From Dactylellina haptotyla (lineage: Eukaryota > Ascomycota > Orbiliomycetes > Orbiliales > Orbiliaceae), in NCBI GenBank assembly GCA_031310005.1, contig CM062379.1, forward strand, positions 7,254,001 to 7,318,000: a DNA stretch of 64,000 nucleotides, read 5' to 3'. A program made the position numbers and the translations under genes. Under the pieces are notes generated by a model. It saw nothing but the letters and a program-made list of their open reading frames with translations, was not told where the DNA came from and did not search any database. Positions 35,671-46,896 of this stretch are shown piece after piece. The first letter of the stretch is position 1, and every line of letters begins with the position of its first letter.

Positions 35671-37043
35671 TTAGGCGACTGGCATCGCGGTGGGCTCAGG
35701 AACTGGTTGAGCGGCTCGCTTGTACTTGGGGCAGGAGTTGTAGATGCACCAGCTGCGTGGCTCCATTTTTTCTGCTTCTGGAGCTGGGATTGGCTCTGGA
35801 GCAGCGGTTGGAGCTGGGAGAGCTTCACGCTTGGTTTTTGGGCAGGAGTTGTAGACACACCAGCGCTTAACGTACTCTTCACCTCTGGCTTCGATGTGAG
35901 CTGGGATAACTGGCTCAGGAGCAGCGGTGGGAGCGGGAGCTGGAGCAGCTTCACGCTTGGTCTTTGGGCACGAGTTGTAGACGCACCATCTCTTGACGAA
36001 CTCTTCGCCTCTGGCCTGGATGTGATCCGGGATGACAGGCTCAGGAGCAGCAGTAGGCTCTGGCATGGCTTCACGCTTGGTCTTGGGGCAGGAATTGTAA
36101 ACGCACCAGCGCTTGACGTATTCCTCACCTCTAGCTTGAATGTGAGCTGGAATGCCCGCCTCAGCAGCAGCGGTGGGCTCTGGTTGAGCTTCACGCTTAG
36201 TCTTGGGGCAAGAGTTATAGACGCACCATCTCTTGACGTATTCCTCGCCTCTTGCCTGGATGTGGTCTGGGATGACTGGCTCAGGAGCAGCGGTGGGCTC
36301 TGGTTGTGGTCTGGGATGACTGGCTCAGGAGCAGCGGTGGGCTCTGGTTGAGCTTCACGCTTGGACTTGGGACAGGAGTTGTAGACACACCATCTCTTGA
36401 CGAATTCCTCGCCTCTTGCCTGGATGTGATCTGGGATGACTGGCTCAGGAGCAGCGGTTGGCTCTGGTTGAGCTTCACGCTTGGACTTGGGGCATGAGTT
36501 GTAGACACACCATCTCTTGACGAATTCCTCACCTTGAGCCTGGACGTGATCCGGGATGATTGGTTCAGGTTGAGCAGTTGGTTCAGGAATTGGCTCGGCA
36601 GCACGCTTTGTCTTCGGGCAAGAGTTATAGACACACCATCTCTTGACATACTCCTCTCCTCTGGCTTCGATGTGAGCTGGGATGACTGGTTCAGGCTCCG
36701 CAGTTGGTTCTGGAGCTGGAGCAGCTTCACGTTTTGTCTTTGGGCAGGAGTTATAAACACACCAGCGTCGTACGGCTTCGACGCCTCTGGCTTCAATGTG
36801 TGCTGGGATGACTGGTTCTGGCGCCGCTGTTGGTTCTGGGATAGCAACTGGCTCTGCTACTGGCTCTGGTGCCCGCTTGTTCTTCGGGCAGGAGTTGTAG
36901 ATGCACCAGCTTCGTGGAAGCAGGACATCTCCAGATCCAGCCTTTGCTTCAGGAGCGGCTGTTGGCTCAGGCTCTGCCACTGGGAGGGCATTGAGCAGAG
37001 GAGCGAGGAGGGAGAGGATAGTAATTGTGTGTTTGAGCTGCAT
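35671..37043 (-). CDS. secreted Kex2-processed repeat peptide precursor (pheromone-like)
   Basis: The ATG at 37043 opens a precursor with a signal peptide (MQLKHTITILSLLAPLLNALP). An array follows of ten short cores, WC[IV]YNSCPK[NTSY]KR, about 120 bp apart. Interior cores are preceded by KR or RR (Kex2 sites). The spacers are Ala/Pro/Glu-rich (EAxPEPTAAPEPVIPxHIxARGEE) and begin with EA/AA-type dipeptides that a Ste13-like aminopeptidase could trim. The first and last cores are WCIYNSCPK and follow PRS rather than KR. This is the architecture of ascomycete alpha-pheromone precursors and of other Kex2-processed repeat proteins. The core has two Cys four residues apart, unlike the alpha-pheromone pattern. 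An exact 44-bp duplication (36263-36350) changes the frame after core 5; cores 6-10 lie in the other frame, ending at 35671. No intron is evident. Confidence 0.85.
35713..36908 (-). repeat. ten-copy ~120-bp coding repeat array
   Basis: Core-encoding units lie at about 36873-36908, 36730-36765, 36603-36639, 36478-36513, 36358-36393, 36193-36228, 36073-36108, 35953-35988, 35827-35863 and 35713-35750. Spacing is 114-143 bp except for about 165 bp where the 44-bp duplication sits. Interior units are highly similar at DNA level, which favours unequal exchange and gene conversion. Confidence 0.9.
36263..36350. repeat. exact 44-bp tandem duplication inside the peptide array
   Basis: The sequence 36263-36306 is repeated without change at 36307-36350. 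It falls in the spacer between the fifth and sixth cores, and 44 is not a multiple of three. Confidence 0.95.
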
Positions 37044-37125
37044 TTTGGCGACGATAGTGCAGGAATTTCCAATAGCTATGAGGAGGTGAAAAGGAAGAAA
37101 GCTGTTTGCCTTGAGGCGGATTCTC

Positions 37126-37138
37126 TATAATATATAAG
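37126..37138 (-). promoter_or_regulatory. TATA box of the peptide precursor gene
   Basis: On the minus strand the sequence reads CTTATATATTATA, about 85-95 bp before the ATG at 37043. This is a good TATA element, usual for strongly regulated fungal genes. Confidence 0.55.
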
Positions 37139-37340
37139 GTTGTGAAGTTGGTAGAATAGCTAAGGACTCCGACGCATTCGATGCTCGCCGCCTTGTGTTA
37201 GATGTTGAAGGCCCTGATGGAGAAAAGAGGTGTGTCGATCAAGGGATGTTGGGCCAACTTTATAGAAGTTTAAGGTACCAGTGGGTCGTATATTAGAGGC
37301 CGGGCCCTTTCCATCGCCAATTTAGCTGCGGGAAGATGTG

Positions 37341-37803
37341 TTAGGTCTCCAAACGTGGAAACTCTCGTGGGCCACCATCAGAATCAAAAGATCCTAGGCG
37401 AATGGGACCTTGGACGGGGGGGATATAAAACTGAGGCACTATTCTCAACCAATGCACCCATGCCGGTGTGAATGAGCCTACAGAGCGCAGCGAGGGATCA
37501 GGGAGTCCAGTTCGAGGCTTGCGGGAATCATCTCTGTTGTTGTAGCGCTCAGCTGAGACTGTGTTCGTGTAGAGTTGTAATGAATTGGACAAAGTTGCAA
37601 ATGGTTAAAGCTCTGGCACTTGGCACAAGGGGAGGGGGGGTTGACCGGATGTTGGGATACGAATCGAGGGCAGTCTGATTACCTGGTGTACCTTGCACGG
37701 TGACCGGAGCAAAAGTGGAACTAGAATCTAAATTTACGCGCCCATATTCCAGATTCGTCTTAGGTTTTGGAGGGTGTGGCATAAGTATTTTTCCCGTAGA
37801 CAT
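37341..37803 (-). CDS. two-exon small protein, unknown function
   Basis: Exons 37803-37692 and 37552-37341 join in phase across a 139-nt intron (CAAG|GTACACC, CTTTAAC branch, CTCAG acceptor). The result is 107 residues starting MSTGKILMPHPPKPK and ending GPREFPRLET. The second exon reads PDPSLRSVGSFTPAWVHWLRI, then IPPVQGPIRLGSF, a plausible folded segment. The frame is open upstream to ATG 38013, which would add 70 residues including a hydrophobic stretch (ILSKIFLVFLSFFAFPLALA), a possible signal or anchor. I recognise no family. Neither exon alone would stand out; the phase match and branch site are the support. Confidence 0.5.
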
Positions 37804-38013
37804 GATCTCATAACTTGTGGTGGACCGACGCTGCCGAACGCTAAGATCCGTTACACTAGTGAAGCGAATCCGAGCGTCCGCCCCAGGGCAAGGCATTGCG
37901 TAGAACGGGGCATGTGCGAGAGCAAGAGGAAAAGCAAAGAAAGAAAGGAAAACGAGAAAAATTTTCGACAGAATGGCCCAATTACACACCCGCAGTCGCG
38001 TGCCGTGGCCCAT

Positions 38014-40179
38014 GTCTAGCCCCCGTCCTGCTTCGAGTGAAATTGCATGGATCGATGGAGAGGGAGCGCATTGACCGGAGGAGCAGGATTCGATCGCATT
38101 TGTATTTTCCCTCAATTAAAATTGAATTTTGCACAGCAAAAAACAGCAGGTGACTATGTAGGACTAGCGCTAAGCATCTAGCGCGCCCATTGGCCGGGCT
38201 TCTGGTGGGTGTCTGCTTGTGCGACCTTACCCTGGCTCTCGGCCAGTGACGACCCCGGTTACCCCGGACCAAGAGAAAAAAATCAAAGTCACGGGAGGAG
38301 TTGTTTCAGAGCTCATGACAGCTCTAACGAATCGGCAAATTGTTACTGTGGGCGTTGGCCGCTCTGGTATTGTATGAAAGGAGCTCAGACGTCTACTATG
38401 GATGTATTGGTCGATGACGGGCCCCACTCCCTCGGGCAGCGTCAGTCGCTATTGGGCGTTCTTCGCGTGGTAGCCCTCCGAAGTCAATCGAACAAGGAAA
38501 CCACTCTACCCCTGGCAGGTGGATAATCCGCACTTTGTGTTGAAGAAGGTGGCCCAGGAGCAGAGTGAGGCTATACGATACAATACAGTTCAGTCGTACG
38601 ATTAGCCACGGCTAGTCAGCTCACTAATTCTAATGCGAATTCTAATTGCGAACATCTCACTTTTCTTTCTAGCCAGGTACAAGGTTTCTAGCTCCGGAAC
38701 ACAGTCATAGCAGTCGCAGAGTAGTCCAAAATAACCTATGATTTGTTTTACAGATTAACGCAATTGGCCCGTCCGCATTCCTCCCTTCGAGCCTCTCGCC
38801 TTTTTTATCGTTATCAACTTAGTGAGCACCGCCGCCCGCTCAATTGTCAAGGTTCCTGGATTCTTTAGTCCCCGTCTGCAGAATTTTTTGGACGGCCTGC
38901 CTGCCGGAATTGGTTAAATTTCACCAGATTATACGAGATTAGGCCAAAGTCAGCTGTACACCATCTCACACACCAGTCGATGCTCCCCGTTACAGGTTGC
39001 CAGAGGTGTTGCCCCGGGGCCAGGGCAGCCCTTGGTTACGGGCTGTAGCGCACGGCTCGGTTTTTCAGGCGATTCCACTCAGCTATCAGAATAAGCGAAC
39101 GAGCGAGGTGCCCAGGGGGCGTCAAAAGTTGAAGGGGGGCTCAAAAAAAATAAAATAAAAAGACCTCAGTGGAGCACCATATTTCCTTCTGCTGCGGACT
39201 GCAAATGGTAACCAAGACTTCTTCCATGGGTCTGAAGAAAAAGAAAATTCTTCGAAATTCGTTACACCACATTCTTTTAATGGCTTGACAGGGATTTAAA
39301 TTCCCTACCTGCGATGAGCGATGAGATTTCGCTTCCCCACCACCCTTCATGCATGCATGGCAGTTTATGGCTGGAAACGTTATTGGTTTTTGACGAATAC
39401 ACTGTGGATCCTACAGGCTGAGCCGTCTTGCAGTTTCAATCCAAAACTTTCTCCGTAAACATCGTCGATTTGTGATTTGTGAGACTTGCGAAGTACTTTG
39501 CGCATGACCTATACAAATTTTTCACCACCTGCATAAGGCGGCTCGTTGCTATATATCAGTGGCGGATTGCAATTTTTCTCACCACCAATATGCACCTGTC
39601 TCTACGCGAACAATAAAACTTAAGCTGTAACGGTGTAAAGACCTTGACCAACACGGAACGGGAAATCTCAAAAAGTTGGCAATGGCAATTCTTCAGCCGG
39701 GTACCTGATATCGAAGCCGTTTAGAGTTCAAGATAGCGATCCAATTACAAGATTTTTGTGAGATTGTTAGCCCACCTGGAATAAGTTATCCGGCTTGGCC
39801 TGGCCAAATTTCTTGATGGCTAGAACTCGCCCACCATGGTCCACCCGGGCTAACCCCGAATTAGCCAATACCACCTAGTTTCATAGGAATTAATCGCTAC
39901 TTGATGATGAATCACTCTGTAAGGCTTTTTGATAGTAAATGAGCTCCTGAAATCAACCGTTTTGCTATCCAAGCGTAGAAGGTCCGGTACCAAGGACATG
40001 CCGGTCATTGATGTATTAAACCTATCAGATATGATGAAACCAAGACATACATAAAGTAATAGATAGCTGCCAATACATAAAGAATAAATAGTTCCTTGTG
40101 CTACAAGGGCCATACATTATGAGAACGGAAAATCGACTTCAAAATAAGCGCCCTGCTTAAATGCGCCGTCGCCCATCTG
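38014..40179. other. gene-poor intergenic region
   Basis: I see no supported gene. Short repeated words (CTAATTCTAATGCGAATTCTAATTGCG near 38624-38651) and A runs at 39147-39160 are present. Open frames are short, and none carries splice logic or a domain. Confidence 0.45.
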
Positions 40180-40341
40180 TTATGAAAATACGAGGGCCGC
40201 ACGGCCAAGGCGTTCCCGCTCTGGGATGAAAACCTGGCCCTGATGCCCGAGCGAACCGACATTTCCCTTTGCATTCACCAACGACATCGCGGCATCTAGT
40301 CGAGCTTGTGGGTCTGATGCTCGTGCATTAGAATATGACAT
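40180..40341 (-). CDS. possible 53-residue protein
   Basis: An ATG at 40341 opens 53 codons beginning MSYSNARASDPQARLDAAMS and ending RLGRAALVFS. Codon use is coding-like and the composition is that of a soluble helical peptide. It lacks a signal peptide. There is no recognised family, no clear promoter element and no second exon that I can join. It may be a small gene, an exon of a missed gene, or chance. Confidence 0.3.
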   Translation of the reverse strand: MSYSNARASDPQARLDAAMSLVNAKGNVGSLGHQGQVFIPERERLGRAALVFS

Positions 40342-41113
40342 CTTGCCCCAAAACTCACCGATCGACCGCACCTACATCCACCTCCTTACTTGCATAAGGC
40401 CAATGAAATCGACACGGAAAATGCGATTTTTCCAAATACCCTGAGTACATGTGCCGCTTCTAGTTTCTAGTTTCGATTTATGAGCTCCTAGACTCCTTAA
40501 GGAGTCACGCCACCGTATTATCTTCTATTCCGTCCATACCACGAAGATCATTAAGGATGCAGCGGTATATTTGCCATTGGGTATTATTAGGCATTCTTAC
40601 TTCGAAGCCTCAAGTGAGCCAGTAATCAAGGCTGAAGCTTCGGCGAATGTAACTTCAAGTTTTATCACAGGTTGCCTGGATATCCGTGTAAGTTGGGTTG
40701 AAGGGGATGGATGGCTGAGCTTCAACTTATTCTCGACGGAATGACCAATTCGGGATATGCAGATATGTTGATAAAATGTCTGTGATATTTTGGCGAGACG
40801 GCACGCACTGAACAGTTGCGAAACGTTGATAACTTGTCCTCGGCTTGCATCTCCAAACCTCACGATGCGTGCAACTCCGAGTCCATTTGCGATGCCACGA
40901 TTCTGCAACAGCGGCGAACATTTGCTTTTCATGAGAACACCATCTGGGCCAAAGTTCATCCGAACTTCATAAAAAAGGCTCTCTCTCATGCATCTCCCAC
41001 GAGGTGGTGGCAATGGTGGTGCCTGGGATCCTCTCATTTACCAGGCTGTTGGAAATAGTGCCTGCAGAGGGCGTGCAACCATGCTAAAATGCTTGCAACC
41101 ATGGCCACCATCT
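40342..41113. other. intergenic region
   Basis: I see no supported gene. A 146-codon minus-strand open frame (41037-40597) lacks a convincing start and any domain. It may be 3' flank of the small secreted candidate upstream. Confidence 0.4.
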
Positions 41114-41329
41114 TCAACAACTCTTGTACAATTTCTTCAGCCCAAAACACTGCACTCTATCTAGAGTTCCAGCAGAGAGCTCGCTAAGTTCCTTTCCCTG
41201 GTCTACAACTGCCTTCAAGGGCTCGCTGAATACCCGTGGTTGTGGTTCTGGGACTGGTGCAGAAAGTGCTGGAGCTACCTGGGTCGCAAGTAGCAGAGAG
41301 GCGCACGCGCCAGTTGGAGAAACTTTCAT
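41114..41329 (-). CDS. small secreted protein candidate
   Basis: The ATG at 41329 opens 71 codons. The N-terminus looks like a signal peptide (MKVSPTGACASLLLATQVAP, then ALSA) followed by APVPEPQPR and a charged segment ending VQCFGLKKLYKSC. The PVPEPQP start of the mature part recalls the spacer of the repeat-peptide precursor 4 kb away, but it contains no WCxYNSCP core. A short 3' intron that would change the C-terminus is possible (acceptor CTCTGCAG at about 41061), but donors are weak. The function is unknown. Confidence 0.35.
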   Translation of the reverse strand: MKVSPTGACASLLLATQVAPALSAPVPEPQPRVFSEPLKAVVDQGKELSELSAGTLDRVQCFGLKKLYKSC

Positions 41330-44300
41330 TTCGGAAAGGTGCAGATTTTTTATCCCAGGCAGGCGGTTTGAGGCCGAAATCGCGATGTAGGGAGCTCGAA
41401 AAAGGTATGGTAACGACTTTGTTGCTGCTGGAGGAATCCTCTAAACTGATTCAGAAGCATTACTAACGAATTCGGTAGTTCTATACCAAAAAGGCAGCAG
41501 AAGCGAACCTTGTATGTGTTTGGAGAGCCTTCCTGAAGAAGGAACGGCCTCTGAACACTCTGGGATGCTGCTATAAGCTGATTCTGAAGAGATCAAGTGA
41601 TCTTGAAGAAGTTGGAGTACGAGAAAAAGACGAAAAAGACTTCGGATGCAGGTACAGAAGATGCGGATGTTTCCAACGAACTGCCTCTTGAGTCCAACTG
41701 TTGGATCAATCGCAGGAAATGTCTTTCATCTTTATACCGGCTTCCAGAGCACGTGAAGTCTCCTTCAAACCTGCTCTATCCAAGTTTCAATGCCCACAAT
41801 ACTGTGGCTTCATGCTTTTTACGGCATGGAATATCGAGAACTATATGGATAGCGGGTAACGGAAGGCCGACTTACGCAAGCTTCATTTGGGTTGATTTCG
41901 CCGACCGGTAGTGTTTTCCGCTCGTTCTCCGCGATGCGGGGCAAGAACGACTACAAAAGACCGCAGAACCTCATTTCTGCGAACCCAGCCGAGTTAAGGA
42001 TCAACGTTCAAATGATCAAAAGACGTCGAAACCCTCCTGGACATGGGTATATATCACAGCAACTCACGGGTCCCTGGCTGTTTGATGGCCCTTGGTTTTT
42101 GCCCTATCCGCATCGTAGCGAGATGAAAATCGATCTTGTGAGCGGTCTATCTCGCGGGTTTCGAGAGTTTCGATCCGGAATCTCAAGTGGTTTAAAAATA
42201 TCAGCTTCGGATAATCTCATCCCGGCGAAGAGTATGAGGTTTTCGGAGGATATTTCGAGACCTTTGATTGCGTCTATCCGGAGCTCGTTCGGAGTTTTGT
42301 GTGGAGTTGATGAGATCATGACGCAGACTATGCGGGTGTTTAGGGGGTTCAGTTTGAAATTTAGCCGCCAGCCTTCTGATAACCGGTTTCGCATTCAGAA
42401 CCCTAAGCAAATCAGATTGGATTGATCAATTTGGCTCGGAGATATTTTCTCATGGCAGTCGACGTCACGAAGAAATGAAGACTACGATGGTAGCGAAACT
42501 GCGAGGAGTTCTAGGCAACAGATATCTCGAAAACTGGGCTCTTCCATCGAGGAAGTGATCACGACTTTCCAGGTGTTTGGCGGTCTACAGGCTGGTCTGG
42601 AACACAGTCTCGGCCTTGTTGTTGCTGCAATTAAACCCCTGTCCTGGTTGTGTTGTCATAACGTGAAACCGCTCGCTCACAGCAATCTCGGAATCGATAT
42701 CCTACCATCGCGGACTCGAAAGTTTGAAATATAGTGTCTATATAGGGCTCGAAATTCCCGTAACGGCGTAACGGAAGGCGGAAGAGGGCTAGAAATTAGT
42801 TATGTGAAACTATTAGAAATTTTAGCTTTGAGATAATAATATAAATATATCGCAATAAATGGCAATATCGCCTCTCAAACCACCCATACTATCGCCGAAT
42901 TACGTACTAGAATACACAATAAATTGAAGGATAATTGAATCCTCCATTGCTAATGGAAACAGTAAAAAATTGCAGAGCAATTAGACTAAATTACTATTTA
43001 TAAACCTATAATCTAAGAGACTGCACGCTCCGTGACACAACATGTCGATATCCACAATCTCTTCGTAACATAGTAATGTTGGACGAATATTGGTAACCGA
43101 GGAGTGATAAGCCAACTGAACTGAGAATTTATTCAACTATAAACCCGAATCAAACTGAACTATAAGTCTATGGCGTCTGGATTGGTACAGAAAGATCATG
43201 AGGAAGACCATGGAACAGTCGAATGATCTTAGTTGCTAGTATAGTGGTTGGAGGAGGTAGTCGAAACAGTGTCGGCGTCCCGGTGGCCCCGAAGAAAAGT
43301 AAAGCAATCCAAACAATGGAAATTCGAATATACATGGTGGCAAAATCGATATATATGCCGTAAAACTTTGAGAATGCGATGTGTCAGGGATAAGAAGTTT
43401 TTTAAAACCCCAAACCCAGATTGAATTTGTAAACGATCCCTTGAGCTTCGGGGCAAAGGCCGGAAGAATTCAGGAGCTTATAACCGTCAAGAAACTAGCC
43501 CTAGCTTGAGTTATTATCTTCCGCTTCGATAATCGTTACTTTCGGGCTAGCTACCTTTCAGTATTCGGCCGTTCTGGATACGTATACACTGACAATGTCG
43601 TCCGAAGAGGAGACAGGGGTTTTATATTTTGCCGACCGGGATATATATAGGCAGTGAGCGAGCGAGCGAGGAATACCATGGAAAGGAATAAATTATAATT
43701 TGCTCGTTGACGGGAGAGCTTGCCGGTATTTATCAATTTTTATTTGGAGCCACGTACTTGCACGTTCACATAGACGGAGAGCGACATCGCTATTATTTGG
43801 AGAATTGAAATGGGCGACATCTCGTGTTCGTATACGAGTCTTAAAGGGACTGATGGCGGCAGATAATATATATCTTATAATATGTTCCAAGGAAATTTTC
43901 GCGGGTGACCTTCCAAATGAATATATATATATATGGGAGTTTTATGATGTGCTCCCCATGCGCACACCCGTGTTGTAATTTTGATCGTCGCTGTCATGCA
44001 TACTTGCATTGCGTTGTCTGTTACAGGTTCTGCTAGGCACCGATTTCGCGAGTATCTAGGAGGCTGGATTATCTATTTGGTCTATTTATTTCACGAGATA
44101 CTACCAAGTGTCTATGGCGGCCGGGTTATCCTTCGTACCTTTGTTAGCCCTCGAAAAATCATTGTGTCGGTTGCCAACCATCGCTGGCGTTGGCTAGATG
44201 TTGTTGAGCTGATCCCAATCTTTTATGACAGTAACTAGGCTACCTTAGATTCAAGAGGCATCTTATTATTGAAGTTATAGCGAAAATTTGGTTAGTATAA

Positions 44301-46584
44301 GCAAATATTAAGGCAGTTTCATTTAATACCAGTTTCCATGGCTTCACCCAATGCTTCTGTGGTTGTGGAACATGCTCAGGTCAGATGCAGGCAATAATTT
44401 AAATCTTATCACGGGGTTTCTTCCAAATTATGCCTTCAAACAAATGCATGCTTGATATCTCGTATACATAGCTTCACGACTGATTTCTGATAAAGCAAGA
44501 TAACGACAGTCTGCTCGTAAAGTACGCAGTTTTCTTGTGCTAACCTTGGTAATTAACGAGCAACTGAGCTTGTGCGTTACATGTCGTTTGGCCAGTAGAC
44601 TAGAGTCCAAAGCATCACCCTGTTAAATCTTAAATCCACGGATGAAGGTATCCTACGATTTTAGGTGTAATGTTACTTACTCTTGGGATATACCTTCGGA
44701 CACTCACGTTGATGAAGTTCGACTGGAGTTGAATCTGATGCAGAGTCTTACGATTGGATGGATACACTATCCTTTGGCTATTGTTTGAACACTGCATTCT
44801 ACAACATGATCTTAACGATCAATGATGCAATATCAATGGCGCTCTAGGCATTTATATGCGATCTTTATTGGATGCTCAAGTCGGAGGTAGATACTAAAAG
44901 GACGTCGACACCAGCTCCACATGATTCTATCTCGAGATAAAAGTTGTCCCTAGTGAGCATTCCGGCCAATTTTAGTATCTGGAGATTGCAGACTCAGTTG
45001 TAGACTCAGCCGTAACAAAAATATAGCAAAGACTCGATGAGCGCTATCATTTGGTGCGACGCGTCGAGTGCATTTGTTGATTTTAAGTTAGAAATCCTAA
45101 TAAGCTTCAGAAGAAACTATAAGAGCCGTGAAAACAGGCATATAGTATTCTTCTAAAGGAGGACACAGAATTTGAATCTCTTGATGATTGTTTCAATTGC
45201 CGTACCCGATGTGGGCTGGTATGCGTGTAAGTATATATTGCTTTCACGATGTTTTTTACAAATTCCCTTCGCGAACTACCAACCCAATTGAAAAACGTAT
45301 TAATTTATGGATATGTTATGGGAGAGCTAGATTATAGGTCGTATTTCCCAATTGCCCATGGTATATAGATATCTGTAGGCTACTAGAATACCGTCCACAT
45401 GGCGAATTGCCTAAGCTCGTATTCTAGAATCCCAACGGATTGGCTGACGATTGGGACCATTAGAACTCTCGGTATATTCTGCCTCTTTAGGATCTATTTC
45501 AAGAATATTTAGTGATCTGACTTTACGGTCGTATCCACAGCGCCAGCCGCTCTAACTAAACTACGAGTTGATTACCAATAAAACCTATAATTCTTCATTT
45601 ACTCCACTTTCTTATGGCGACCCCTGGCTTTCAGTGATAGATGAATCTAACTAGATCTTCGTATCTATTATTGGGAAGTAGGAGTTGTGTATATCACCAC
45701 TAGCTTGGGTAGGAAATATGCGTGAAAACTGCTGCACTTGGTCTATTTGATACTGATTTATGACATTCAGCTGGGAGTCAGCTAGGGTGTTCTCCATAAC
45801 ACTAGGGCAAGTCAAAGATGCTGTAAGGACAACTTTTCAGTATCGCATCCTAGTTTAAGGTATGTGTGGTGGCTGATAGACTATGATGGTGAACGAGTCA
45901 CAGGTAAATTGAGGTTATAGAAGCCTAAAAATCTATCACAGTCACGTATTGCCCAGCCTCTTAAACTCAAGCCGATCTTGATATCAGGGAAGCCTATAGA
46001 ATACCAGTATACCATGTCATATGTGAGTCTAATATTTGTCAATGAATATCGGCAATCCAGTTAAATAGTTATGATGCATAAATCCTCACTAATCTTACAA
46101 TGTTTTGACTAGACCGAATTTTTTTTCGTGCTATTCCTGTTTCTCCAGATCAGCATAGTTTTCAGCTAGTTCGTCAACAAGCAAGAAAAGAAAAGAAAAT
46201 AAAAAACCCATTATTCTTGCTTATGCTACATACCGGACAAGAATAATAAGAAGAAGCAAGTACCCGGTATCGCGAAAAATTTGAGTGAAAAGATTAGAGT
46301 CGACCCGGGGCCGGCAAGGTTGTGCTTCCCGTATGCATATACCCGCTGTCTTAGTACCAAGAGTATTTAGCAATTGATAGGATTGAAGGCAATATAAGTG
46401 ATATCTTATGACAACTCCACCTGCAACTATGAGACGGCCATTACGCGCGCCCCATTTAGGTCATATTTGTTGACCTAGGCTGAAGATTGAGTTTCTGTCT
46501 TTGTTAAAACCCTAATGAAGGGACTCTGCTTAACTGTCCCTGACAAGTCAACAGTCAACTCGGTGTTTGATCTTATTGGCAATA
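41330..46584. other. gene-poor, partly A+T-rich region
   Basis: I see no supported gene in 5.3 kb. Both strands are open at 41934-42425 (a plus frame of 163 codons from ATG 41934 and a minus frame of 96 codons) without domains. From about 42,750 to 46,300 the sequence is visibly richer in A+T, with TA-rich words such as (AT)7 at 43920-43934, and the open frames become very short. It may include decayed repeats, but I cannot assign any to a family. Confidence 0.45.
43919..43934. repeat. (AT)n microsatellite
   Basis: An uninterrupted alternating AT tract of about 16 bases lies within A+T-rich non-coding DNA. Confidence 0.8.
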
Positions 46585-46896
46585 ATGTTTTGCGTTGAGG
46601 TTAAATTGCAACAATTGGCCCTTGAACGCCTCAATGCCGACACTGTCGCAGCCAAATTGGGGTACCGTAACCAACCAATCGAGCATCATGTGACGGTTTT
46701 AAACGCCTTCAAAGGAATTCCTCTGCTATCCAATGTGGGGAAACGACGTGCTGATATGTGGCTTAACTACCTTATTCGGAACCGGGCACGAGACTACGCC
46801 ATGCATGGCTGTGTCCAGTTAATTCATGACATAGGCGTTCACCGCTTTTATTGGTCACACTCCGAAAACGCATTGCATTGGTGTCTTAAATGCTGA
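46585..46896 (+). CDS. possible 103-residue protein
   Basis: An ATG at 46585 opens 103 codons (MFCVEVKLQQLALERLNADT ... HWCLKC). It is basic, contains many His and Trp residues, and has neither a signal peptide nor a membrane segment. I recognise no family. It stands alone in a gene-poor stretch just 3' of the convergent PTH11-like gene and could be a remnant of an older gene. Confidence 0.22.
   Translation: MFCVEVKLQQLALERLNADTVAAKLGYRNQPIEHHVTVLNAFKGIPLLSNVGKRRADMWLNYLIRNRARDYAMHGCVQLIHDIGVHRFYWSHSENALHWCLKC

Noticed and set aside
35346-37043. A single continuous 565-codon frame through the peptide gene
   Set aside because: After the 44-bp duplication this frame no longer encodes the cores or spacers; the repeat pattern continues in the other frame to 35671. 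Its length comes from the absence of stops in repetitive DNA.
35707-37130. Long plus-strand frames antisense to the peptide array
   Set aside because: They are mirror readings of the repeats (Trp/Ser/Gly-rich) and have no start context, domain or splice logic.
41892-42425. 177-codon plus frame with an open minus frame opposite
   Set aside because: No domain, no ATG at the frame start, and both strands are open. It is kept only as a remark on the intergenic region.
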